Below, in pieces: positions 48,029 through 61,836 of a DNA stretch of 64,000 bases (the stretch's first letter is position 1; each line of letters starts with the position of its first letter). Both the position numbers and the translations under genes were made by a program. Source of the stretch: Pithys albifrons albifrons (taxonomy: Eukaryota; Chordata; Aves; Passeriformes; Thamnophilidae). The stretch covers positions 17,170,561-17,234,560 of the forward strand of contig NC_092466.1 of the NCBI RefSeq assembly GCF_047495875.1, written 5' to 3'. The notes beneath the pieces are model-generated. The model did no database searches. It was not told the DNA's origin and saw only the letters and a list, made by a program, of their open reading frames with translations.

Positions 48029-51000
48029 AGGTTATTACTGTACTACAAAATTATAAAGTCTGAAGACTTGGGGAAATTCAACTGCTTTGTATTTTTCATC
48101 ATCTTGCTGTGACAGATATATTCTTCATGAATTTCTCTTTTTATGCCCAAGTCAAACAAAATCAGGTAGATTCTCTACAATTTTGGGGGCAGGAACATCA
48201 AAGCCCCATGTCCTCAGTGCTGTTGACTGAATGTGTTTCAGCTGGTGACACTGGCTTCTTCTCCTGAAAAAGCTATCATTAAAGGGGCAAGTTCTGTCCA
48301 CTGTTCATCCCAGTTTTTTTGTAAAATAATTTGGCATCAAATTTAAAATGAGTAGTACGTCCTGTTATGATACACCTGGTTTAAGAAAAATGGAGCTAGC
48401 ATGTATCTGTTTGTCCTGTCTGCAAAAAACCCACCTGATTTGTCTGCTTTTGTCAGAAAGCACTCACACATCCCAGTGCTCGTGTGAAAGTCACTATACT
48501 TGTGTATAACTGTATATTCTCTAGGCAGCAAGAACAAAGGCATCTATATGCACTAAATATTGTTTCATTCAGGAAGTTATTCTTATGTGTATGTTTCCAC
48601 AACTATTATCAGTAGAATTGAAGGGCAGCAGCAATATCCACAAGCTGTCCGATTTCCTTCCCACACTATCAAAGATTGAAAGAACAAAGATGAAAATGTT
48701 GGGGAAACGCCTGTAACTATGACATAAATTTCTTTCCAGGAAAGGTTTTAGGAAGTTGCCTTTAATATATTGTTTATGGTATGGAGGAGGTACTCCTGCC
48801 TGAAAGAATTTGGTTGTGCTGGATCTTCTAAGCATTTCCCAAGTCTGGCCTCAGGATGTCCTTCAGTGGGGTTCTATTCTGCTCTTGTTGTGGTAGTGGA
48901 AGTGCAAACCTCCTCCACTGTTCCTAGATTGTTTATTCTGAATTTGTGCTGATGCATCTGAAATCAAGCTGTAGCAAATATCTATAAAAAGACCAGTTCA
49001 ATCAACTCCAGAAAGTTCAGAGGAGAAAATCACATAGGTAATTATTACTCTTACAGTGTTTATTTTATATTTTACTTTATAAAGTTCCATGATTATTATA
49101 GATTATTTGTTATTGTGACTGCTGTCATGATGTTTGCTTGTGCCCGTGCCTGTGCCTGTGCCTGGGGTGTATGCAGCGGGAAGCTTAAAGAAGGAGGAGC
49201 TGCCAAATCCTGTAGCACTGAGAGGCTGGAGCCTACATTTCCAGCTCCTGTTCCTGTCTGGAAAAAACCCTCCTAACATACATCACTTGGAAATCCATGG
49301 CCAGTGAATGGTTTCAAACATTGCTCAGGTCCCTTTTATGACCTTATTTTGTCTAAGTGTCACAGGTCAGTTTCCCACGTGTCCTGGTATAGGAACTGAG
49401 AGGAAGCATTTGGCGTGGCAGCTGGTGGGGAAAGGTTGTCTAGTATTAAAACTGGACATCCAGATGCTTCCTCAATTAGGATGTCCAGACTGGTATTCCC
49501 TTGGAATCTGGGAAGGGATGAAGAACTGAACTGATGTCTGTGAGGCTGCAGGTAACCCTTCTCCTCTGAGGAACTTCTGTCCCATCCTTGCCACTGCTCC
49601 CATGTCAGGGCTCCTGCCAAGGCAGAACAAGAACGACTGCAGAGATATGTGTCCACTGTGAGCCCCTGTGAATGAGCTGAACACAAACCCTGATGCAGTG
49701 AGTCACCCACGGGTTTGTTGTGTGGTGGTGTCCCTGTCCTCCACGGCTGCTGTCGCTGTTCTGCTGTATTGCCCTCACAGAAATACCTCGTTCTGAGGAG
49801 TGAGGTTTCTGGGTCAATAAAACAGCATTTCTATTAATGCTTAGTAATGCTTATAGAGACTAAAATAAAAAAGTAAGTCCTTGCATAGCATCAGCTAGAC
49901 AAATAGTGGGACCAGATAATTAAGATACATTGAGGCAGGCAAGAGTGGTCACATTGGGGAAGGCCTGGCTGCTCATACATGCAGCAAAGGGTCGTTGCCA
50001 GGGAAATTAAATGTGCCCCCAGTGTTGGGGAAGAAGCTCGATTACACACTTTTAAGTTTAAATGCCTCTGTTCTGCCCAAATCTTTCTGTACTTGATATT
50101 TTTTTAAAAAATGAACAGTAGATATAGCCCAAAGTCTGGATGAATAAAAACTGGCTTATTTGAAGATTGCTGAAGGAAGAGTTTGTACTTTTTATGTTAA
50201 ATTAAGTATATGTTATAAATAACTGGGTTCTTGGCTGGATTTTTTTTTGAGAGGTGAAAACAGAATTCAGTAAATTAAGTTGTTAAGATGACTTCTGCAA
50301 AAAGAAAAAAATTCTTATGAGCAGCACTGCTGACACTTAAGACAGGTGAAAATGAATCAGTGTACACCAATGCTTACTTGGTGGACACAGTTGCTTTGTG
50401 CTCATCGGCTCTTGGGACCTCTCTGATGCCACCTCAAAGGCCCATGTTAACTATGCAATCTTCATGGTTTCAGGGGCAGAAGCATCTTGTTGGTTTGTAG
50501 TGGAGGCCATAAAACCACAAGATAAAATTACTTAACAGCCAGCTATCAACTGCCTTTTGAACAGTGAGATCTGAATATCCATTACTCCACAGTGTGTGCC
50601 ACCCTTCATGTCAATACAAAGTGGTGTGAAGGAAAGTGAGAAGCATAGGGTCAGAAACTATGCTAAAGTGAGTGTTAATCTGATATTTACCACTCTGTAC
50701 AGAGCAGTAAAACATTGCTTTCTCCAAGGCCCAAAGGAACACTGGAGGTTGCAATTTATATTTTTTTGAAGCCATGACAAAGTTTTTTGTGTCCTCATGT
50801 ACTATATGTTTGTAAACCAGAATAAATTAGAATACTTCGTCCTCCTTCAATAGCATAATAGTAGTAGTTTTTTTCCCAGCTGGGTATAACTTAACAACAG
50901 GTGTATTGGGACTATGCACACCCTTCTTGACTTGGCAGAGGTGACCAAACAGGGGATCCCTCCTGTATCTCATGACCAGCAAGATCCTGTGCAGGGTGGA

Positions 51001-51404
51001 GAGGCTCACCATGGACAGGACAGGGTCAAGACCAGTCGACACCCTTCACCCTCAAGATGTTAACATGATGTTAAAATCTGCTGGGTTTGTATCCATGTCT
51101 AAATCCTACCTTTGCCTTTCCGGGGCTGCCTACCCCTGTTTGTTCTCACCAGGCTTGCAGGGTACAGCACCCCACGGGTGCTGTCCCGTGTGCTCTGCTG
51201 TTCTCTGCCTGTGCAGCCGACCAAGCACTGCTGTGGCTACGCAGCTGCTCATTTGCCTAACTTGCTAGTAAATGCTCAGGGGGCATTTCTTAATGTTCTG
51301 CATGTTGGTTACAATTGATTCATTAATTAACATAGGGGTGTGAATCAAGGATCAGTGGCTTTGTTTTTCTGTCTCTCTTCCACTAACTTGTTTTTTGCTT
51401 CAGG
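48029..51404. other. Gene desert, second part
   Basis: No supportable gene. A GTGCCT short tandem repeat is near 49141-49163. Frames are short and unconserved by eye. Confidence 0.6.
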
Positions 51405-51525
51405 CAAACGATTTGTCCACATCCTCAATCTTGTAAAACAGGAGTGATAATACTTGCCAAGGAGCTGTTTGTGAGCTTTGCTGAGCTCTTTAGCATCCTC
51501 AGCAGGAGGCAGCATAGAAACATAT
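51405..51525 (+). repeat. Ancient L2/MIR-like fragment
   Basis: Contains TTGTAAAACAGGAGTGATAA, then CTTGCCAAGGAGCTGTTTGTGA and a GAGCTCTTTAGCATCCTCAG block. This is the pattern of the 3' tails of old amniote L2/MIR-type retroposons (TGTAAAATGGGGATAATA, TGTGAGG, CTTTGAGATCCT). Assignment is by memory and diverged. Confidence 0.5.
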
Positions 51526-54500
51526 GGCAAACATACTATTTCAAAACAACCTAGTTTAAAGTCATTGCAAACGTCTCCTTCTAGTCTGGCCATACCTCTC
51601 AGTCTCCTCCCCACGGTACCATGATCGCTTTCAGAACTTGCAACCAAAATAGTCTTTCTGGCCCTTCTCTAGGCAGTCATTGTTCCCCCACACTTTGTGA
51701 ACACTCACGTTAGTGAAAACTAACCACTTTATCTGTATTTTTTTCAGCAGAAGTTCCCTGATCTAACTGGCTAAATAGTTTCATGACTGCTCGTGCTCAG
51801 AAGGGGCACTCCTTAAGAAGACTCATCTGAGCACGGACCCACCATGTTTAGGAAACAATGATTTACAGAAATCATATAGTAAGCCTTTTGCTGTCTGTCT
51901 GACTAGAGGTAGAAGGGAAACACGTTTAGCTCTGACACAGTTGTCTTAGTATCCCTGCCTGAGTCATGGCCTTCCAGAGGAGGAGCAAGCTTGGTATCTC
52001 AGTCCTGTGCTCTGGGTAAGCTCATTAAAAGCTCGGACTCAGCTGAGGTCCTCTGTAATCCTCAGGTGAATTGGAAGATAAATGGGTTATATAAGTTTGT
52101 AAAAGCCACAGACTTAAGGAACTTTTCTGGGGCAGTGACAGACTTCACTTAACACCTTGGAGACATAGTAAAGTAAGTTAAATAGAGTATCAAGAATGTC
52201 TCACATAGTTTTCTGTACTGTTGAGGATCCCACTCCCAGATAACAGGATAATATAAGCTAAGTATTTGAGTCAGCATTCCTGGCTGTTGAAGCAAAAGTC
52301 TAGCAATAGTGTCCTTTATACAAAGTGATATTTCTATCATAAAAGATAGGGAAAGCATTATTTGTCTTTTTTATTACTGAAGCATTTTTTCTGATTTATT
52401 TTTGTTTGTTCAAAAGTCTATATAGTGTATATCCCAATAGCAATGGATGACCTGCATCATAAAGGAATGCACCATTAAACACATATAAATGCAGAGAAAA
52501 GGTTTAAACAAATGCTAAGAGGTTTCTGAAAGTGAAATCAATAAAATGGGTTTAATAACTAAGTGTCCTAATCCAGACAAGAGGTTAATGAGTGTTCACT
52601 TGTAAAGCAAGAGAGAGTGGTAAGAGGTTTTTATTTGGAAGAATCATGTACCCTTTAGGTGCCTGTTTGTGTGATGCTCAGTAGCTTTTGTTCAGCATGC
52701 AGCTCTGAACACAACTACCTACAATAATGGGAGCTGGAAAGAAACAGTCCCATCTCTGATTTAAAAAAAATTGCTGCAGATGCTGTTTCTGCTGAAACAG
52801 GTCCTGAGTAGAGATGGCTGTTTTTCTCATAGTTAAGTGTGTCCATTACTGTATAATGAACAGCTAAACGCATTCAATTACATTGTTGAGAGCCTAACCT
52901 TCTGTGACGGACTAATGTAGTGCTTGACCAAGAACTGATTTACTTCAGGTTCTCTTCAGGTTTCCAAAAAAGATGAAAAAAGTACTAGAAGATGACAGCT
53001 TGTAGCTTTTCATTGAAGTTTAAAGAAATTACACTTAACTGATCAATGTCTGGAGAATCCTGGAACTTTTCAAGTAGGCATTAGAAACAAACCCTGCCAC
53101 TATTCAGGTTTACCAGAGTAAGTCTGTGGTAACATTGTCAAACTCACTGCTTAGGAAGCTCAGGCAAACACATCAGTTTTGGAGAATGCTTTTCCACTGT
53201 GCTGAATAGTTCCCTAAACCCACTGGAATTACATGGGTCTAGATGTCTAGCCTATTTCAAGGAAAAAGTTCAAAAATTGTCTTTTACTTTGTAGTTATTA
53301 GGAGATCCTGCCATGTCTCCCATGGCAAAATTACTTCCATAATATTTTGTTCCATTTTCTGTACATATCTGATGGGAAGAAAGTACACACAACTCAAAGG
53401 CCATCTTTGGAAGACTTTGAGGTGCTCTTGTTTCTTCAGTAAATAGGTTTTAGTCCTGAAGGAAGATACTGGAGAGCTGTGTTGTATCACAGTAGTTCAC
53501 GTTATTCAGTTTACTTTCTTGATTAGGAAATGGAGTGTCTCCCATGGGAGCTTCAGACAGAAAGTGCTCTGACAGAAAAATACACTGAATCCTGTAGATG
53601 GTAGTTTTTTGCACAGATAAAAATGTGGGAGGAGATGAATTGTTAAAGTAACTGATGGGGTTTGATTTTTTACTTCTTTTTCTTAACATGTATACAAGGC
53701 ATAAGTTTTCTGGCTTTTTTTTTTTTTGAGCAGCTTATTCAGCTGTAAAGATTTGAGATTGCTGCTTAATTAGCTGTTTAGTATTGTACAATTTGCATAA
53801 TCACTATTTGACTACACTTTGAAAAAAAGGAGGTTCAGTTTATTTGTTACTCAACTAAAACAACCTAAAAGGCAAATAATACTTTGCAATTTCTGTTTAT
53901 TGCAATGAAGTTTTGAGCTAACTAATTCTTCTAGGCAAAGTCACTGTGACTTCTCCTTGATCAATGTTATTATTTTAGTCTTGTGCATCGTCTTGTCTTT
54001 TGAGTCGAATTTTCTGTAAGTGGAAGTCAATATATTCCAAGGTACTGGGATGTGAATAGTTTACTTGACTTGGGGGTAGTGGAAACAGTAAGCTTCTCTA
54101 CAGTGCTCAATATAAAAAAAATCAAACCACCAACTGATATGTGAATATGTGTGTGAATTTTTCATATCCAAATTTTTCTGTGTATGTTTACAGGTGTTTT
54201 TGTATGTAGGTACATAAAAACATAAACCTCTTTATAATGTTTCATACTAGTTGCTTTTCACACTGCAGTAGGATCTGAGCAAGCTTGTCAAAATTCTTAT
54301 TCTATCATGCTGGAACAGAAAATGAGTAATATTTTCACAAAAGTTTTAAATGCATACATATAGTTTGTAACTGATAGCATAGCTGACTTTATATTATCAG
54401 CATTTCTCCTGCATTCCCAGGGGCTCTGAAATGTGCAATTAGGATTAGCAGGATAGATCTTACAGTCCATTCTGAAATCCTCTGTCAGATTATGTTTGAA

Positions 54501-57500
54501 AGAAGAACCTTCATAACTGTAAGTGCTGACCAAGACAGGCTGGGTTGTGAGACAGGCATCTTAGCAGAGCTCTTCTCCTGCTGTCCTTGTACCCAGATGC
54601 CCCCTCCATGTTCTCCTCTCCTCCCCATCTCTCTTTGTCCTTCCACTTGCAGACTCTCCTGGCACCTCCTGCCCAGCTCTTGCCTCCTCTCAGACTGGCA
54701 GCAGCAGTTGAGTTTGGGGCCAGCTGCCCTCTGCCTTCTCTCAGCAGGGTTTAGGGTAGCTGCACTTGCTGAAGACATGCAGTGAGGGGTGATGTGGGGA
54801 TGGTACTGGGGCTCAAGCACTTCCAGGTAGGTGCTTATAAAGTTTGCATCAGTATTCCTGAATTTCTGTTATGACCATTGTCACAGATATTGATGAAAAG
54901 CTCATTTCATGACAAAGGCAGGAAACTTTTAACATGAAAACGGTCAAACTGTTGTCACATTTCAAAGCAAATATGAGGCCTGGATAGAAACGCAATATAA
55001 ACATTCCCAGGAGAGCTTTTTGAGACTTGTTATGCAGAGCAAAGTTGGCACAGTGTTCCACTTGCAACACTAAAAATCAAATGGGTTTTTGTTTGCTGTT
55101 TTTACAATATTTAAGTGACATTTTATTTGTTTTAAGGATCAGTTGCTGACGCACAATATTTCTCTGTCCACTGATTCACATCAGATGAGCACTCTTTCTG
55201 TAGTCACAAGTGCCTGCTTGGCAGGCTTGTTTTTGCAGTTGAAAATCAATAATTAATTCATAGTCAAGATAAAGAACTCAAGCCCATTATGAGATTTACC
55301 AACAATGTGGAGATTCTCAGTTGTATTCATAGTAAAGGAGGTGGAGACTGAGAATGTTTGCTACTTATACTTTGGTCTACTAGCTATTTTTGTTTTTTCT
55401 AGGGTGCCTATCACTAGGCTATCTAAGTAACAATAAGCCAGTCACTCAAATGTTATACTAAATATTGGTTTCAAGATAACTTAGTATAATGAAAATGAAA
55501 CTTGTTTTGACAATGATAAAAATGTTTATTTAATAATTTTTACTATAATTCCCAAGTGAACAAGCAGCCTTTGACCTCATGAAGAAAAGTAATTTAATTA
55601 TTTTTTATTCAAAAACAATTTGCACCTGAAAAATACAAATCATTTAACTGATTAGATTAATTTATCTGCAAGAGAAATCCCTCTAGGGGAGTGAATGTAC
55701 AAGAACTCAGAATAAAATTAGCAAGTGTGTAAGATTAAAGGGAAAACAATCAATTTTGTATTAGATTGCAAATAAGTGAGTTTCCATATTCGTAATATAT
55801 TGTAGAAACCATGGAAACAAGCCCTAATTGACAAGCACTTGTGTGTTTTATCATTATTTTAAAACATTTTACCTGTTGCTGCTGCCATGGCAGTTACTGT
55901 CTCGTAGATCATAGGAAGCCAATAGTCATCCATATGTTTGGTTCTTTGAGTGCATGGCTAAAATGCTGTCAGAAAAATAATGGTTAGGCCTGATATTCTC
56001 TGCAGCCACTTACTCTGACAGCAGAGTTATCAGTGACCACTGGACTGTGCTTCCGGTTACCATTTCTTCAAGAGTCCAAGCTGATTGTGCTCTCCTTCTT
56101 CCTGCCTGATGCACAGATTACTGCTGGGGCTGCTGCCCTGTTGGTGTGGCCCTGCTCTAACCCAGCCTCCTGAAATGATCCAAGTAAAAAGGCCACTGGA
56201 AAGGTGTTTTCTATTACTAAATTGGTATTTCACAGACTGAAAGCTCCGCATTGCTTTGCCTTGCTTTGCCTGGGCTCAGCAGGGTTGTGCTATTGGCATC
56301 TTCAACACTGCTCTGATGGTACTCACTGCATGGACCGTGGTAAGGGTTAGCTCTGACCACGAATGTGTGAGGTACAAAAGGGGCCAGAAGAAATGATGAT
56401 ATTACAGCTCTTTATGTGTCAAGAAACACTGTACAGGGGAAATCTTTGAGAATATCACTACAGAGCTGTCACTTTAATTTAATCAATCATCATGCTTCCC
56501 TTATTCCTTCACAAATTTGCAAGAGGAGCAGAAGTTTTTTAGAACTCTTCAACAATGGGTAGTCCTTGATTGATTTTTAATATACTACAGTTGCTTTTCT
56601 CCTGACTTGTAAGACAGTTCTGAGCTTCTCAAAAAAATAGCATAAACATAAAGTGCAAAAAGAAATGCACAGAAGTGGCAAATATTAACAAAGATCCTTT
56701 CTTCATGCAGTACAGGTTGTAATGTCCTGAGTCTGGAGCCTTCTGGTATCTCGGAAGGAGGCCTTGGCATCAAGGGTGGTTCTAGGATATCACCATGAGA
56801 GGTGAGAGTAGATGTCTGCAACTTGAGTGATTTGTCTATGCTTTTGATGCAAAGTCTATCTTGCAAGTGTTGTTTCACACCTCTCCTCTTAACAATTGGT
56901 GAACAGTTTATTATGAATTCTTGATGATTTGTTGTAGAAATTGCATGTGCTTTGGACCTTTAACTTCCATGGATTTTTCTTTTGTGCTTTAGTAATTTGT
57001 TTCTGAAGAAATACCTTCTTAATTCCAACATTTTCTAAATTCTAATGAAAAAAACTCCACCTTCTGGTGTATATTAAGTACTCATATTTGAAGGTCATTT
57101 CCCCCACAACTTTCAGTTTGAGGAAAACTTGGCGGTTCAAACAATCACAAAGTAAACTCAAAGTAATTATAAATATAATAAATGTCTTGGAGTTTGAGGT
57201 GACATTGATGCAAAATTCCATGAGAAGGAATTAATCATGTTTCCTACAGGATTTTTCTCTTGCTGAAGAAAATCTACCCTTATTTTTTAAACAATCCCTT
57301 CTTATTTCTCCATTTGACTAAACTTTTTTGTTTAGTTTTCCTTAAAACTTTCTTTAAAATGTAAGTAAAAACATTAGCTGGGAGGTTTCTGAGTTGCAGA
57401 GCTTGAGCTGCAGCACAGGAGCCTGTGGGAGATCGTGAATCTGTAACTAAGAATTAAATGTGGTTCCTCAAAAGAATCATTTCAGAAATGTGTGAGTAGA

Positions 57501-60500
57501 AGTACTTTGCAGCTTTACAAATCTTAGTCACTTGTTCTTTGGCTTTTGCAATAGCCACGTGAAAAAGAAAGGGTTATTTATTAAGAGCAGAACAGTTCCC
57601 TTTTAGTTCTGTAGCAATCATGTCTCTTTTTTTCCAGTCCATGGAAAGTGTTATCTCAGGCAGCTTTGTGCAGGAAGTTCTGTTTATCACTTCCTCACAG
57701 TTGCAGTTTGTCTAGGACTTAAATATATGATATCAGATTGCATCAAAATGTGGGCCTTTGTGTGCTTAACTCATCAAAGGAGTAGACCCTCAGGACTTGA
57801 TATCACTTCACTGCATATGCAGTCATGTAGCAAAACAAAGTCTATCTAAACAGGACAGGATTATTTCTGTTGGTAGTGTAGCAAAGCTAGCAGAATTGGT
57901 GTAGTTTCAGGTATCTGCACTGTTTCACTTCTTGTTTTTAAATTTATCACTTTTTAAAAAGTGACATGGTTTGCCTGTTTTTACTATATAAGCTATGAAA
58001 AAACCAAAAATATTACTTCTACAAAAACACTGAAAAACACCAGACCTAAATGGGATTCCCTTGGTGTACACTGCTGTAGTGCCTGCTTACGTTCCAAAAA
58101 GGCACTCTAAAATTTTGAATCCCTGTGTTTCCAGCTGGCTATTGTTCTTGCGAATCTGAAATGGTAGATTGTTATCTAGGCAACTATGTGTCAAATAAGC
58201 TTAATGAGACTGTAACAAATAACAACAGTTACTGCAGGAGGTTGGGCGCAGGTTGTGAACCTGCTCTCCCACCTTTGTGGTTATGTTTCTATTTTCTGTG
58301 GCCTTGCCAGAGGAGTTCCCTCTCCTGTACACCAGGCTGCACTGCCAGATGTTGTCTCTGAGGCAGCCACAGGAAGTCTATTCAAACTGTGTAGCAATAT
58401 TTCTGCTCTAAGCAACAGCTCCTCTGCGCTGACTCTGGTCTTTAATACTACTCTCTCCCACACCCCTTGCAGTATCTTACTTAACTGTATTGGCTTTTTT
58501 GCTCAACACCAGTTGGCTTCATGTTGGCTGATAAGTTTTGGGCGTTGCAGAGCCTGATACCCGCTTGCCAGTCTGTGGAGCTGCAGCTTCAGGTCCATTT
58601 CTGCTCCTTCCCACACACTTCTGGTGTGTGTTTGAACCACGTGATAGATGCAAAACTGAGAATATGAAGTTAAGCTGGTATCCACTCTCAGATCCATGAA
58701 GTAACATGCTCTGATTAGTAAAATCTGGTAGTACTGTACAAGGGGGAAAATGTTTAAATTACTCAATAGTAAAAGACAAAAATATCTCTTTTCTTCATGT
58801 CTCTTTTCTTCTTTGCAAAGAAAAAAATATTATTAGAAGATTGGCACAGAAGCTGGTTTTTCCCCATTATTTTGACTGCTGTATAAATTGATGAACATGA
58901 TCAAGAGATTACTCCAAATCCCATCAAGCAACTGCTGGGGGAACCAGTCAGCAAGTGACCTGAGCAGAGCCATCCCACCTGAAGGAACAGGCCCCGAAGC
59001 CCAGACCTGTAGGGATGACTCAATCATCTGACACACCTTGGCAGACTCTTGACAATCTTTGAGTGCAAGTTGGGAAATAATCCAGTTTTCCACTCTGCTT
59101 TGCTATGCCAAGGAAACCCTGAGAGGCACTTTGTCTTCCTGCCTTCTGTTGTTGCCTCCCACTGCTTTTTCCACAGAAGGGCTGGTGTGGGGCCTGGCAT
59201 TCAGTTCAGCTAAGGAAATGGTTGAAAAATGTAGGACATGGTGCTGTGTCCTGTAATTTTGAGCACTGTCAGTCCTTTGTGAGGAATGAATTCTCACTGT
59301 TGGCTGGAAAACAGGAAAGCGCATAAAACCAAGAATTTTTTTGTAAGAAGTTGAACTTGCCTCCCGTTTTCTTTCAGTTTGATTATATAGCAAAAGTGAA
59401 AGTCAGGAGCCCACCCCAAAGACTGTTCTGCTGCTCCAAAAGTTTTACTTTGAAAATAACAGTACTTTGCAGGAAGCAAATGCAGTTGATGCCTCATGAA
59501 GAACATGTCCATTTTCACTGAAGGGAGGGTGAATCCTCCTTTGTTAGTCAATATGGATAATCAGTGCTGTGAAAAAAAGTTTGCAGCTACTAATTAGCTA
59601 TATAGTTTCTCACATGCACACATTTGCACAGCGAAAACTGGAAGTTTTGTGTAGTTCTGCTTTGTGGAACCTCACACTACCCTAAAACTGAACTCTACAA
59701 CTCAAGTGCCCTTTTAAATATTTTTTTTTATTTATAAAGTCTTAAATGTTTAAGTAGGTGATGTTACTTTATGTGTCACTGAGGATGTCCAGTGGGTTCA
59801 CCTCTGGACAGTCTATGGCTTATGGACTCCTTGACTTAAGTGAGAATGAAAAGTCTAATCAACGACATTACTAGATTAATCTTTCCAATTAAGATGTCTT
59901 TAAATAGAATTCCTTTTGTGGGTTTTTGCTTCATTCATTAATTAATTAGGTAGTTTTGTGTTTTTTTAGTAGGGTTGTCCTTTTCTTTCTTTTTTGAGGG
60001 GCAGTGGCGGTGGTGTGGTCTGATTTGGGGTTTTTTTGGTCCTGATTCAAAGCCACACATCTCTGCTCGGAAAAGCATGTCAACTTTAAAGCTCTGCTTA
60101 CATCCAGCCAAGGTCAAACAGAAGGAAGAAGCATCAGCTTAATGATTTCTTGGCTTGGGGCTGCTGCAGGACTCCCAGAGATGCTAATGCATGTTAATTT
60201 AAACTTATCACTACACTAGCAAGACTGTTCACACGTCTTCCAGAGACACCACAGGATTTAGGCTGTTGTCCTAATTGCTATTGTTCAGGCTGCTAGCTAT
60301 TATATTTACCACAAGCTGTTTTCATCTTGTTGGGAGCCTGGTGCTAAACCAAAAGCCACCTATTTTAGCAATTTGTTGCCTTCCGGAAGCTGAAGCAATT
60401 ACAGTGGAATATGCAGAGGAGCTTCTATACAATGTGTGTAAATTCTTGTCTGTGGTTCTAATAGATAATAAATTTGGTTTTAGGGAGCCTTGTACCTGAT

Positions 60501-61705
60501 TAGAAACGTAGGGCTCCATGACATAAAACACAGCACACAGTCTTGCTGTAAATGTTTTTTTTATTTGATTTTTTAAAATGTTTAAACATAACTGATTAGC
60601 CAAGATGTATGTGATCATGATTTTCATGCCTGGTCAGGTCTGAACTTATCCTACAAGACAGTCTAATGTTGGATCTACAACCTCAGTCTAAGTCTGTTTT
60701 GAGTCAATGACTCTGTCAAAGATGGATTTCTCTACCCCACAGAAGTAGTAGCTGATCAGAAGAGAACAACATTTGCACAGTCTCGGTGGTACCAGTCTGG
60801 AAAAAATATTTCAGATGAGTAAGCGCAAAGGGACAAGCCCTTCTTCATCTCAGTCCAAAAGAAATGGGTACCTTAATCTGTGACCAAATTTTCCTCACTT
60901 AATGGGGTTTGGTTTTAGATTAACTACTTGTGGCAGCTACATGTTGCGGCAAAGCACAGTCCCCCTTCAATCTTGTGCCACAGTTTTCTGCCGCTTTTCT
61001 TGCACCAGAAGCAATGGTTGGCTGACCAAGCAGTCAACCAGTTAATTGAGAGACAAACAAGAAAAAAAACAGTTCTATCAAGAAAGCTAAATTATTTTTT
61101 GCCTTTCTCATCCCTTGATCCAGTTTGTGAAGAGATCAGGAGATTTGTGTCCTAGGCAGCTGGTCCAAGATTTTGGGCAACAGTACTCTGTAAGACTGTG
61201 CTCAACAGTAACTTAAGATTGAACCTTGAATGTCTGACTTCCTATATTGCTTTATTCTCTTTCTTATTTTTAGGTACAGTTATTAACCTGCTTTAAAAAG
61301 GAAATTCAGTTCAGAAGTCATGGACGTTTATTTAGAGATTAATTTGCTTTGGAAAAAAAACCTTCTAAGATTTGTCCTTAACTTAAACCAAGTTTGAGGT
61401 TGCAAAAAAAGTTTGGTTACATTTGTATTTGTTTCATTTTTTACACTCATGTCCACTTCCTTCTTTTGCTGGAATATTTCCAGTGTCCTCAGAACCTGGG
61501 AGTACCAGAAATAAATCAGAGGCACCTACTTTTGCAAAGCCATGGGTCTTCTCAAGCGGTGAATCATGGGATGGGACGTGGGAAATCTGGGTTCAATTTT
61601 CTTTTTTGCCTCTCATTTCCAATTTAATATTGGGTAATTTATTTAGTAAAATCAGCCTCTGCTTCAGGCTCCCATCTGTGGAACAGCTGGCGCCTCCACA
61701 CCTCA
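51526..61705. other. Gene desert, third part
   Basis: About 10 kb, AT-rich, no supportable gene. It contains an 18-bp perfect palindrome (57947..57964) and a unique AT-rich stretch at 55.1-55.95 kb that may be conserved, including palindromic CTGCCATGGCAG (55882..55893). Otherwise I see nothing. Confidence 0.65.
57947..57964. repeat. 18-bp perfect palindrome
   Basis: TCACTTTTTAAAAAGTGA is self-complementary over all 18 bases. Confidence 0.95.
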
Positions 61706-61836
61706 AAGGAGCAGTAAGTTGGTTAGAGCATGGTGCTAATACTGCCAAGGTTTGATCCCCATATAGACCATTCACTAAAGAGTTGGACTCAATGATCCTT
61801 GTGGATCTCTTCCAACTCAGAATATTCTGTGATTCC
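61706..61836 (+). mobile_element. tRNA-Ile-derived SINE with CR1 tail (TguSINE1-like)
   Basis: The head matches tRNA-Ile(AAU): AGTTGGTTAGAGCATGGTGC (A-box region), the AAT anticodon at 61738..61740, GCCAAGG and B box GGTTTGATCCC (61749..61759). Then follows a CR1-type tail, GGACTCAATGATCCTTGTGG, TCTTCCAACTCAGAATATTC and TGTGATTCC. The acceptor stem is not preserved and the unit is fused to LINE sequence, so it is a retroposon, not a tRNA gene. This structure is that of TguSINE1, described as arising early in passerine evolution. Confidence 0.85.

Noticed and set aside
61706..61780. Functional tRNA-Ile gene
   Set aside because: Acceptor stem pairing is lost and the sequence runs straight into a CR1 tail, so it is a SINE head.
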